Below are positions 55,470 to 63,825 of a stretch of DNA of 64,000 nucleotides, one piece after another; position 1 is the first letter of the stretch, and every line of letters begins with the position of its first letter. The stretch spans positions 22,622 through 86,621 of the forward strand of contig CAOKJJ010000001.1 of the NCBI GenBank assembly GCA_948468465.1. The letters are read 5' to 3'. The notes below the pieces were generated by a model. The model searched no databases and was not told where the DNA came from. It saw only the letters and a list, made by a program, of their open reading frames with translations. Source of the DNA: an uncultured Eubacterium sp. Its GTDB lineage: Bacteria > Bacillota_A > Clostridia > Lachnospirales > Lachnospiraceae. A program made the position numbers and the translations under genes.

Positions 55470-56497
55470 TCAGGAAAAATAAAATCGTATATCTCCCGTA
55501 TCCAGTGCGGGGGAATAAAATCAATGCATACCTTACCAATATGGTGGGAATATTACAGGATAAGTATCTGGTAACCGGCTCGCTGGCAGAACCGGCAGAT
55601 TTCCTGCAGATGCTGCAGACAAAAGCGGTGTTCTTAAACTGGTTCGAAAACCTTGATCCGCTGTCTTCCAGAATCAAGCTTCAATTGATGTTATATAAGC
55701 TGTCCGGAGCCAGGATTATCTGGGTATTCCATAATAAATACCCGCATGATACAAACCCTCACAAAAGAAATGCCCAGATCCGGAATATGCAGTGGCTTGC
55801 CGGCCATAGCAGCCGTATTCTGCTTCATTCAAAAAGCAGCAGAAAATATATTCCAAATCACTCCCGAAACAGCAAAAAGGCATATTATATCCCTCACATA
55901 CTATATGAGCGCCGAAATGAAGCCGCGGATCCGGATACGATCCGAAAACAATACCATATCACAGAAGATGATTTTGTATTCACAATATTTGGCGTTGTCA
56001 GTCCATATAAGAATATCGAAAGCGGGATCGAAGCATTTCAGAAACTACACCTGAAAAACGCAAAACTGCTCATTGCCGGCGCCCCGTCAGACAATGCGTA
56101 TGCAGAAAAAATCAAAAAAAAGTGTCAGGGAAATCCGGATATTCTGTTGGATCTGCATTATATTCCGGATACAGTGTTAGACAATCTGATCACGGCCTCG
56201 GATGTGATTGTGATGCCTTATCATGAAGGCAGCAGCATGAACTCCGGCGTTATGATTCAGTCATTTTCCATAGGGAAACCAGTGATCACGCCGGATATCT
56301 GTATGGCAAGGGACATGGCATCCGAAAAATTTATGTATCGCTACAGACATTCTTCCCTCGAAAAAGTTATGCTGAAAGCCTACCGGAATGGAAAACAGCT
56401 TAACAGGCAGATGGGGGAACGGGCAAGAGCGTATGTATGCAAAAGGAACAACAGGGAACTGGTAAAAAAGCAGCTTTATAAGATGCTTGAAACATAA
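55466..56497 (+). CDS. GT4-type glycosyltransferase
   Basis: A 343-residue GT-B protein. IIWVFHNKYPHD and RILLHSKSSRKYI lie in the N-terminal domain. FVFTIFGVVSPYKNIESGIEAF, AKLLIAGAP and VIVMPYHEGSSMNSGVMIQSF, followed by GKPVITPDI, mark the C-terminal donor-binding domain. The ATG overlaps the upstream stop (ATGA), so the two GT-B genes are coupled. Confidence 0.9.
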   Translation: MIRKNKIVYLPYPVRGNKINAYLTNMVGILQDKYLVTGSLAEPADFLQMLQTKAVFLNWFENLDPLSSRIKLQLMLYKLSGARIIWVFHNKYPHDTNPHKRNAQIRNMQWLAGHSSRILLHSKSSRKYIPNHSRNSKKAYYIPHILYERRNEAADPDTIRKQYHITEDDFVFTIFGVVSPYKNIESGIEAFQKLHLKNAKLLIAGAPSDNAYAEKIKKKCQGNPDILLDLHYIPDTVLDNLITASDVIVMPYHEGSSMNSGVMIQSFSIGKPVITPDICMARDMASEKFMYRYRHSSLEKVMLKAYRNGKQLNRQMGERARAYVCKRNNRELVKKQLYKMLET

Positions 56498-56526
56498 AAT
56501 ATCTATTTTAGAAAGGAAGTAAGAAC

Positions 56527-57003
56527 ATGAAAAAAGGAATCATCGGAGCACTGTCATTGCTGGCAGGAGGAGCAGTCGGAGCAATTGGAGCAGGCAAAGC
56601 TGCGGGAACAAAAATCAACGAAAGACAGCAGATGGCTGACAAGCATCTGGCATTGTTCCTTATGATGAACCAGTGGGTCAAGGTGAAACAGGAAGGGAAG
56701 AAACTTGCCTCGTATTTTGAGAAAAACGGCTATCAGAAAATAGCCATTTATGGAATGAGCTATGCAGGAGAGACACTGGTAGCAGAGCTGCAGGACAGTG
56801 GTGTGCAGGTTGCTTATGGCATTGATCAGAAAGCAAATTCTATTTATGCGGATGTAGATGTTGTAACAATGGAAGATACCTTAAAGGAAGTAGATGCTGT
56901 TGTAGTCACTGCAATTACCTTTTTTGATGAGATTGAGGATAAACTCTTAGAAAAACTGGATTGTCCGATTATTTCGCTGGAAGATATTTTATATGAGGTA
57001 TAA
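56527..57003 (+). CDS. Small membrane-anchored Rossmann-like protein
   Basis: A 158-residue protein, the same length as that at 135-611 and closely similar. It has an N-terminal Gly/Ala hydrophobic segment (IIGALSLLAGGAVGAIGAG), then KHLALFLMMNQWVKVKQ, KIAIYGMSYAGETLVAEL and DEIEDKLLEKLDC, ending DILYEV. Located near the far end of the right arm as its paralogue is in the left arm. GAAAGGAAG precedes ATG 56527. Function unknown. Confidence 0.85.
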   Translation: MKKGIIGALSLLAGGAVGAIGAGKAAGTKINERQQMADKHLALFLMMNQWVKVKQEGKKLASYFEKNGYQKIAIYGMSYAGETLVAELQDSGVQVAYGIDQKANSIYADVDVVTMEDTLKEVDAVVVTAITFFDEIEDKLLEKLDCPIISLEDILYEV

Positions 57004-58213
57004 CAAGCTGGTTTCCGTAATTATGCCTGTATACAACAGGGAAAATACCATAAAAAGGGCTATCGGCAGTGTATTACGCCAGAAATATCCGGAATTGGAA
57101 ATCATTGTAGTGGATGACGGTTCCACAGATCATACGGTAAAAAATATAAGGCAGTATGGGGATCCGAGAATAAATCTGATATGCCGGAATCATGGCGGTG
57201 CCAATAAAGCCAGAAACATAGGAATTCGCCATGCAAAAGGCGCCTATATCGCATTTCAGGACAGTGATGACGAATGGCTCCCCGAAAAGCTGGATATCCA
57301 GATCAGGTATATGGAAGAATATGGATATCCGGTTTGCTACTGTCCGTACCGTCTGTATGAAAATCATTCCACATGCATCGTGCCGTCGGACTATTCTGAC
57401 AGAACAAAATACCAGGAAGGACTCCGTCAGGTACTTGCATCCCATAATGCTGTCAGCACCCAGACATTAATCCTAAAACGTGAAGTGCTTTCGGAACTGG
57501 GAAACACATATTTTGATGAACAGATGCCGCGCTGGCAGGATTATGAGTTTATCATAAGAACCATCCAATCCTCGCCAGTCGGATATGTGGATATCCCTCT
57601 TGTAAACGTATTCCGCTCAGATGTGAGCATATCAACGGACAATAGAGCACTGTACCAGGCGGCTGCGCTGCTGATAAAAAAACATACGACTTTTCTGGAT
57701 ATCAGACGTTTTCTGGAGGAGTTTATCAGTACTTATGATCCTGCGGCAGATGCTGGGGAACATCTGATCAACGGGCTGAATCTGATCCAGGAGGCACTGA
57801 AAGAGGTCGGTTCTGACAGCGCTGTCAATATCAAGGACATGCTGATCACTTATATGACCAGACAGAAAGCAATTCAGGACGCTGTTGACAGAAAAGAATG
57901 CATGTTTCACATGGATCACCTTCAGAACCGGAAATTTTTTATCTATGGGGCAGGGAAAGCAGGACAGGAAGTATATCAGAGATTAAAATCAAAAGGATTA
58001 TATCCCAAATGCTTTATCGTGACCAGACGTGGGGAACAGGAATCTGTTGACGGCATCCCGGTCATCCCCCTAAATGAAGTGCATGTAAAGGAAACCATAA
58101 AAAAAGATACTACGGTCATTATAGCTATATCCAGTAAATATCAGGCTGAACTGAAAGAGAACCTGATGGATCGGGGTTATCAATCGTTTTTTGTATATCA
58201 CGGGACAGTATGA
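56993..58213 (+). CDS. GT2-type glycosyltransferase + C-terminal Rossmann module
   Basis: A 406-residue protein. The GT-A domain has VSVIMPVYNRENTIKRAIGS, IIVVDDGSTDHT and the metal site FQDSDDEWL. From about residue 305 the Rossmann-like module is attached at the C terminus (RKFFIYGAGKAGQEVYQRL...CFIVTRRGEQESVDGIPVI). It overlaps the preceding gene by 11 bases. The same order is seen at 60652-61842. Confidence 0.9.
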   Translation: MRYNKLVSVIMPVYNRENTIKRAIGSVLRQKYPELEIIVVDDGSTDHTVKNIRQYGDPRINLICRNHGGANKARNIGIRHAKGAYIAFQDSDDEWLPEKLDIQIRYMEEYGYPVCYCPYRLYENHSTCIVPSDYSDRTKYQEGLRQVLASHNAVSTQTLILKREVLSELGNTYFDEQMPRWQDYEFIIRTIQSSPVGYVDIPLVNVFRSDVSISTDNRALYQAAALLIKKHTTFLDIRRFLEEFISTYDPAADAGEHLINGLNLIQEALKEVGSDSAVNIKDMLITYMTRQKAIQDAVDRKECMFHMDHLQNRKFFIYGAGKAGQEVYQRLKSKGLYPKCFIVTRRGEQESVDGIPVIPLNEVHVKETIKKDTTVIIAISSKYQAELKENLMDRGYQSFFVYHGTV

Positions 58214-58230
58214 GAGCAGCGGGAGGCGCC

Positions 58231-59466
58231 ATGCAGAATGTGTATGATATTTTTATGGAAAAAGAATTGTTGTTTATCATGCCGGAGGACAAAGAACAGC
58301 CGGTCCCCGCAAAAATAACGTCAGCATCAGCGGTGTTTGTACATCTTTATTATGAGGATTCCTGGGAGCGTTTTTCCGGCTATATAGGGAATATCCCCAG
58401 TGGAATAAATGTATTTATATGCTCTTCGAATCCCCGCCTTTTACAGACTATAGAAAATGCTCCTTTGAAAAATACAAATGTAACTTTGCTTGGAAAGGAA
58501 AACCGTGGACGGGACATCAGCGCACTGCTCATAACTTTCCGGAAAATCATGCTCCGCTATGAATATATATGCTTTATCCACGATAAAAAAGCAAGCTTTG
58601 ACTATCTTGAAGAGGATGCCGCGGTCTGGATCCGGAATATGTGGGAGAATACGCTTGCAAGTACCGGTTATATTTGTCAGACGCTTGCCCTGCTGCATGA
58701 AAAGAAAGAAATCGGGCTGTTAGTCCCGCCGGAGCCATTGGGAAAACATTTTAACGACTGGTATACAAACGGCTGGAAGAAAAACTATGAAAATACTGTC
58801 GGACTTGCGTCTGAACTGGGAATTGACGGGGATCTGTCGCGCGACAAAACGCCGATGGCGATCGGGACGGTGTTCTGGGGAAGGACAGATGCCATAAAGA
58901 AGCTTCTCCAAAAGGAATGGGACTATCAGGAGTTTCCTGCAGAACCGCTCCCACTTGATGGAGCTTTGAACCATGCAATCGAAAGGCTCCTGCCATTTGC
59001 AGCGCAGGACGCCGGGTATGACACAGGCGTCATCATGAGCCAGTCATATGCTGCATGGATGCTCCTGCATTTAAAAGAATATATGCAGCATACCTATGAG
59101 TTTCTGGGCGAAAAAATGCTGATTCATTTTGAACACCAGCTTCACACATATGATGAATTGCAAAACACGATACAACGCTATTTTCAGGAGTTTGAAAAAG
59201 TATACATATACGGCGCCGGGGCATGGGGATCTGAATTTTTAAAAAATCTGCGCTTTTGGGGATATGATCCAGACGGCTTTCTTGTTTCAGATGGACATAA
59301 AAACAGCAGCATAGTTGATGGGATCCGTGTGTACGAACTTAGTGAGGTACCAGCTGATGGGAAGTGCGCTGTGTTTATCGCTGTAAATTATGATATCCAG
59401 AAAGAAATCGAAGAAATGCTGTTGCAAAAGGGGCTGAATGAATATTATAAGCTTTCAGTTTTTTAG
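58231..59466 (+). CDS. RgpF-like rhamnan synthesis protein + C-terminal Rossmann module
   Basis: A 411-residue protein. The first 280 residues match the RgpF family (PF05045): VFVHLYYEDSWERFSGYIGN, LLGKENRGRDISALLITF, YICFIHDKKAS and TPMAIGTVFWGRTDAI. The Rossmann-like module follows from about residue 325 (KVYIYGAGAWGSEFLKNL...GFLVSDGHKNSSIVDGI). RgpF-type proteins are glycosyltransferases of cell-wall rhamnan. ATG 58231 follows GGGAGG; ATG 58210, overlapping the previous stop, is the alternative. Confidence 0.87.
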   Translation: MQNVYDIFMEKELLFIMPEDKEQPVPAKITSASAVFVHLYYEDSWERFSGYIGNIPSGINVFICSSNPRLLQTIENAPLKNTNVTLLGKENRGRDISALLITFRKIMLRYEYICFIHDKKASFDYLEEDAAVWIRNMWENTLASTGYICQTLALLHEKKEIGLLVPPEPLGKHFNDWYTNGWKKNYENTVGLASELGIDGDLSRDKTPMAIGTVFWGRTDAIKKLLQKEWDYQEFPAEPLPLDGALNHAIERLLPFAAQDAGYDTGVIMSQSYAAWMLLHLKEYMQHTYEFLGEKMLIHFEHQLHTYDELQNTIQRYFQEFEKVYIYGAGAWGSEFLKNLRFWGYDPDGFLVSDGHKNSSIVDGIRVYELSEVPADGKCAVFIAVNYDIQKEIEEMLLQKGLNEYYKLSVF

Positions 59467-59480
59467 TAGGTGATAATTAA

Positions 59481-60635
59481 ATGAAAAAATATATTATATT
59501 TGGAGCTGGAATGTATGGAAGAAAAGCATTTGCAGAGTACGGATCAGAACAGGTAGCAGGATTTATAGATAACAGCCCGCAGAAGCAGGGAACATTTCTT
59601 TTTGGGAAACCCGTGATGCGCGTAGAGGACATTCCTGCAAAAAAAGAAAATTACCATATCGTGATTGCGAGCCTGTATGCGGTAAGCATGGCAAAACAGC
59701 TGGAAGAACTGGGGATCAGAGACTATTCCGTCTATGCAGAACATCTCCATCGTTTCATGGATACAGATGAACTAATATTCAGTCAGTATGAAATCATGCC
59801 AGAAGCCGGGACTGAGCAGGAATGGAATCATAGCGAGCGGTTAAAGTACATGAGGCAGGCTGTTTATGATGAAGCGGAAAAATTATATCATAATCAGCCG
59901 CTCTTTGACAATATTGAAGTGGAAACACTCAACCGCTGCAATGGCAGCTGTTCGTTTTGCCCTGTAAACCGCAACGTGGATCCGCGTGAAAAGAAGATCA
60001 TGACCAAAGAACTTTTTGAACGCATCGTGCTCCAGCTGGAGGAAATCCATTATTCTGGGCGATTTACCACTTATTCCAATAATGAGCCGCTGCTGGATGA
60101 GCGGATCGTAGAGTTCAACCGGTATGCAAGGATGCATCTGCCAGACGCGAGGATGCATCTGTTTACAAATGGAACCCTGCTGACACTGGATAAGTTTATT
60201 GCCTTAACCGATGTGCTGGACGAACTGATCATAGACAATTACCATCCGGAACTCAAACTCATAAAACCATGCGAGCAAATCCGCGAATACTGCGAGAAGC
60301 ATCCTAATCTGAAAAAGAAAGTAACAATATCGTTACGAAAACCACAAGAGATCCTGACATCCAGAGGCGGAACGGCCCCGAACAGAAAAGAGCTTGTGGA
60401 ATATAAAAAAGACAGATGCGTACTGCCCTTTAAGCAAATGATCATCCGGCCGGATGGGAAAGTTTCCCTATGCTGCAATGATGCACTGGGACGTTTTACG
60501 TTTGGAGATGCGGCCAGTGAGAAACTGGTGGATATCTGGTACGGTCCAAAGTTCCAGATGGTCCGTAAGTGCCTGTATGAAGGACGTGAAAACTGGGGAA
60601 ACTGCAAAAACTGTGATACATTTATGATTGGATAG
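59481..60635 (+). CDS. Rossmann module + radical SAM/SPASM enzyme
   Basis: A 384-residue protein. Residues 1-90 are the Rossmann-like module (KYIIFGAGMYGRKAFAEY...GFIDNSPQKQGTFLFGKPV). The radical SAM motif is in TLNRCNGSCSFCPVNRN near residue 157. SPASM cysteines occur in DRCVLPF, KVSLCCNDALG and NCKNCD. This directly ties a radical SAM core to the module otherwise seen on transferases, so its substrate is probably of the same class, possibly a sugar nucleotide. AGGTGAT precedes ATG 59481. Confidence 0.88.
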   Translation: MKKYIIFGAGMYGRKAFAEYGSEQVAGFIDNSPQKQGTFLFGKPVMRVEDIPAKKENYHIVIASLYAVSMAKQLEELGIRDYSVYAEHLHRFMDTDELIFSQYEIMPEAGTEQEWNHSERLKYMRQAVYDEAEKLYHNQPLFDNIEVETLNRCNGSCSFCPVNRNVDPREKKIMTKELFERIVLQLEEIHYSGRFTTYSNNEPLLDERIVEFNRYARMHLPDARMHLFTNGTLLTLDKFIALTDVLDELIIDNYHPELKLIKPCEQIREYCEKHPNLKKKVTISLRKPQEILTSRGGTAPNRKELVEYKKDRCVLPFKQMIIRPDGKVSLCCNDALGRFTFGDAASEKLVDIWYGPKFQMVRKCLYEGRENWGNCKNCDTFMIG

Positions 60636-60651
60636 GAAGGGGCAGAATGCT

Positions 60652-61842
60652 ATGATAAGTGTAGTTGTACCGGTATATAATGTAGAAGATTATCTGGAGC
60701 AGTGTATAGAAAGCATTGCCGGACAGACATATACAGAGATCGAAATCATACTGGTTGATGACGGATCAACAGACAGAAGCAGTAATATCTGTGATGCATA
60801 TGCCCATATAGATCGCAGGATCCATGTTATGCATAAAAAAAATGGCGGCAGCACAAGCGCAAGAAAAGCAGGAATCCGGTGCTGCCGCGGTGAATATGTC
60901 TCGTTTGTAGATGCAGATGACTGGATCGAGCCGGATATGTTCCGTATAATGCTTGACCAGGGCGCTGGAAGCAATATCATGGTATTTGCAGCTTATGAGG
61001 AATCTGCCGTCTGTCAGAAGATCAAAGGCAGTTCTGTTGCAGAGGGTCTTTATGAAGGCAGCAGCCTAATGAAACTATATGGCAGTATGATGATGAACGG
61101 GGATTTTTATGTGCATGGGATTCCGACAAACTTATGGGGAAAGCTGTTCCGCCGGGAAATCATCGAAAAAATACAGCTGGGCATTCCGGACCAGATTACT
61201 TATGGAGAAGATGCAGCGTGTGTATACCCGTGTCTCTTAAACGCCCAATCTGTATATGTGTCAAATATTCCGCTGTACCATTACCGCATCCGTCAGGGAT
61301 CGATTGTACACGGCGGCTGTATTGGAATCGATAACTTCAGATATCTGTATGCAGGTTTAAAAAAATCTTTCCGTTTGCACGGGCAGCATGTCCTTCTGGA
61401 GCAGCAATTAAACTATTTTATATGGCAAGCACTGCTTCTGAAAGAATATGATATCATCCCTTCACCAGTACCGCTGTTTCCGTTTCCAAAAGTAGAAGCC
61501 GGAATGAAGATTGCCATTTATGGAGCAGGACTTTTTGGACAGACTGTCAGACAGTACTGCCTGAATTCCGGTATCGTATCTGTATGCGGATGGTTCGACA
61601 GGGACTATCAGGGATACATACAGCAGGGACTCCCTGTAGATGACCCTGCAGCAGCTTTGGATACTGATTTTGATATCATGGTGATCGCTATTCTGAATAT
61701 GGCTGTTGTCAGGCAGATTCAGGAATCATATACACAATCTGGTATATCTGACCTGAAAATTGATTCTGTAAGTCTGGCAGTACTGGACCATACAGCACTG
61801 CCTTTTCATGATAAAGATCAGGAGGAAAGCACATGTATCTGA
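60652..61842 (+). CDS. GT2-type glycosyltransferase + C-terminal Rossmann module
   Basis: A 396-residue protein with a GT-A domain (MISVVVPVYNVEDYLEQCIE, ILVDDGSTDRSSN, FVDADDWIEPDMF) and, from about residue 283, the module (KIAIYGAGLFGQTVRQYC...CGWFDRDYQGYIQQGLPV). ATG 60652 has GGAAGGGG upstream. It overlaps the next gene by ten bases. Confidence 0.9.
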   Translation: MISVVVPVYNVEDYLEQCIESIAGQTYTEIEIILVDDGSTDRSSNICDAYAHIDRRIHVMHKKNGGSTSARKAGIRCCRGEYVSFVDADDWIEPDMFRIMLDQGAGSNIMVFAAYEESAVCQKIKGSSVAEGLYEGSSLMKLYGSMMMNGDFYVHGIPTNLWGKLFRREIIEKIQLGIPDQITYGEDAACVYPCLLNAQSVYVSNIPLYHYRIRQGSIVHGGCIGIDNFRYLYAGLKKSFRLHGQHVLLEQQLNYFIWQALLLKEYDIIPSPVPLFPFPKVEAGMKIAIYGAGLFGQTVRQYCLNSGIVSVCGWFDRDYQGYIQQGLPVDDPAAALDTDFDIMVIAILNMAVVRQIQESYTQSGISDLKIDSVSLAVLDHTALPFHDKDQEESTCI

Positions 61843-62978
61843 AAGCAGGTACTTTTTCTGAAATGGCGGCTAACATAAAGAAAAATAAAAGCAGGATCGC
61901 CCTGTTTGGTGCAGGCGTGATCGGAACAAGCACTGCCTCTGCGATCCTGAATGCCTATGGTCTGACGGATTATGCAGTATGCTATATAGATAACGATACC
62001 GCAAAGCAAAATATGACTATAAATATAGATCGAAAAGCCATCAGGATATGCACGCCAGACGTTCTCTATACATTGGGTCAAAACACTGTAATCCTCATGA
62101 ATGCCAGCAGATACGCAGACATCTTAAACCAACTTGAGCAGATGGAATGCACGAAAAATATGACCTGTTATATGATACCCATGATGTGCATTTCTAATTT
62201 CCACAGCGAAGGCGGGCAGGGAGTCATAAAAACGAGTACCGCTCCTGTTATTCCCCGAAAGATCCATTATATGTGGCTTGGCGGCGGGGAAATACCTGAA
62301 AAAATACAATATTGTATAGATAGCTGGAAAAAATACTGCCCGGACTATAAGATCATACGCTGGGATGAGACAAACTATGATGTGGAAAAGTGCCTGTATA
62401 TGAAACAGGCATACCAGCATAAAAAATATGGTTATGTTCCGGATTATGCAAGGATCGACATCCTGTATCATCATGGGGGCATCTATATGGATACGGATGT
62501 CGAACTGCTCCGAAATCTGGATCGTTTTCTTTATCAGGAAGCATTTACAAGCGTAGAAAAATGGCAAGTTGTCAACTTTGGAGGCTGCAGCGGCGCGATG
62601 GCAGGACATCCATCCCTAAAGCCTTTCCTGCAGGTATGGGAGCAGCGAAAGTTTATCAGGGAGGATGGATCAGAAGACATCCTTTCAAGCGGATATGTGG
62701 ATACAAGAGTTGCTCTCGATCATGGGTATGTTTTAAATGGGAAAAACCAGTCAATTCTGGGCATGAATATCTATACATACGATTATTTTCATCCATACGA
62801 CTATATGTCTGGGAAGACTGAAATGACTGATGATACTTATGCCATCCACCATTTTAATGGCGGATGGCTGGATCAGCACGCGCAGAATGTCAGACGTCAG
62901 ACACAGGTGCAGTTCAACAGCCTGTATCAGAGGATTCAGTCCGGATCAGACTATTACGATAATGTAACCGTAATCTGA
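61833..62978 (+). CDS. Rossmann module + GT32-type glycosyltransferase
   Basis: A 381-residue protein. The module occupies residues about 18-110 (RIALFGAGVIGTSTASAIL...VCYIDNDTAKQNMTINI). The GT32/DXD-sugar-binding domain follows: IPRKIHYMWLGGGEIPEKIQ, WDETNYDVEKC and GGIYMDTDVELLRNL with the DxD motif, ending HHFNGGWLDQHA. AGGAGG precedes ATG 61833. It is the last gene of the rightward operon, and no convincing terminator follows it. Confidence 0.92.
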   Translation: MYLKAGTFSEMAANIKKNKSRIALFGAGVIGTSTASAILNAYGLTDYAVCYIDNDTAKQNMTINIDRKAIRICTPDVLYTLGQNTVILMNASRYADILNQLEQMECTKNMTCYMIPMMCISNFHSEGGQGVIKTSTAPVIPRKIHYMWLGGGEIPEKIQYCIDSWKKYCPDYKIIRWDETNYDVEKCLYMKQAYQHKKYGYVPDYARIDILYHHGGIYMDTDVELLRNLDRFLYQEAFTSVEKWQVVNFGGCSGAMAGHPSLKPFLQVWEQRKFIREDGSEDILSSGYVDTRVALDHGYVLNGKNQSILGMNIYTYDYFHPYDYMSGKTEMTDDTYAIHHFNGGWLDQHAQNVRRQTQVQFNSLYQRIQSGSDYYDNVTVI

Positions 62979-63073
62979 TCCAATTCTCAGACATGTGAAT
63001 TCATCAGCATCCCAAGCATAACCGCCAGCCGCATACAGCCCGTTCACCATCATGCAGACCTTTTTACATTTGC

Positions 63074-63337
63074 CCAGAGAAAAACCTCTGGGCTTATCCG
63101 GGAACTACACGCGGAACGGAAGAATGGGCCGAAACCTATAAAATCCGTGTAAATGTTGAAAAATCCATCAACCATTTTAAAGACAGCTTTAGTGCAGCCG
63201 GCCGCAAAACACAAAACGAAAAAACCATACATTCTGACCTGCTGCTGGCTGGGATTGTGCAGCTTATAACGGCAATTGTTGCGGACAAGATACATAAACA
63301 CCAGTATATCCGCAGCTTAAAACCACTCGTTGCGTAA
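63074..63337 (+). pseudogene. Transposase C-terminal remnant
   Basis: One frame reads YPGTTRGTEEWAETYKIRVN, then VEKSINHFKDSF, AGRKTQNEKTIHSDLLLAGI and a tail ending IRSLKPLVA before a TAA at 63335. This is the C-terminal part of a DDE transposase (IS1182/IS4-like; exact family not settled). There is no start codon and the N-terminal two thirds are missing. It marks the right edge of the glycan island. Confidence 0.7.
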
Positions 63338-63472
63338 ATACCCCAAACAAATAAAACTATGATCAGGGTTCAAGCTCATCTAACATCCGAAGTTCCTGAT
63401 CTGCTTCGTTATCTTGATAAGCAAAGCATAGCAGATTCCTTTCTTCATCTATGACAGACAATATTGGTTCAA

Positions 63473-63825
63473 TTCCAAAACTTGGGGATCCTTATCACCT
63501 GCGACTGTGGCGGGAGCAACCGGTCAAGGGGCCAGCAGTGAAAAGAACAGCTGGCAAAGCTCTCACAGCTGACAGGTCTGGAAATATATGTGTCACATTT
63601 TCCGACGGGGTGTTCCAAATGAAACAAGGTGAAACACAGGCTTTTTTCCTATATATCAAAAAGCTGGCAGGGCCGTCCGCTGATGGATATTGAAACCTGT
63701 GTAAATCTGATCTCTAATACAACTACAGAAACAGGATTAAAAGTCATCTGTAAGGTAGACAACCACAAATATGCACTTAATAAAAAGCTGTACACGAAAA
63801 AAGAATTTGAAGCGTTTCCACTAAA
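63473..63825 (+). pseudogene. ISAzo13-like transposase remnant with two in-frame TGA codons
   Basis: The frame reads LGILITCDCGGSNRSRG, then KEQLAKLSQLTGLEIYVSHF, then HRLFSYISKSWQGRPLMDIE, and NLISNTTTETGLKVICKVD, which matches the C-terminal part of ISAzo13-family transposases. TGA stops interrupt it at 63539-63541 and 63620-63622; the second sits where the family has tryptophan in SKWNK. The N-terminal part is gone. Downstream sequence to the window end is not assignable. Confidence 0.72.

Noticed and set aside
63073..63092. Hairpin CCCAGAG/CTCTGGG as terminator of the right operon
   Set aside because: No T run follows on either strand and it falls within the transposase remnant.
63359..63454. 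31-residue open frame MIRVQAHLTSEV...
   Set aside because: No ribosome site or known similarity; lies between two transposase remnants and is probably debris.
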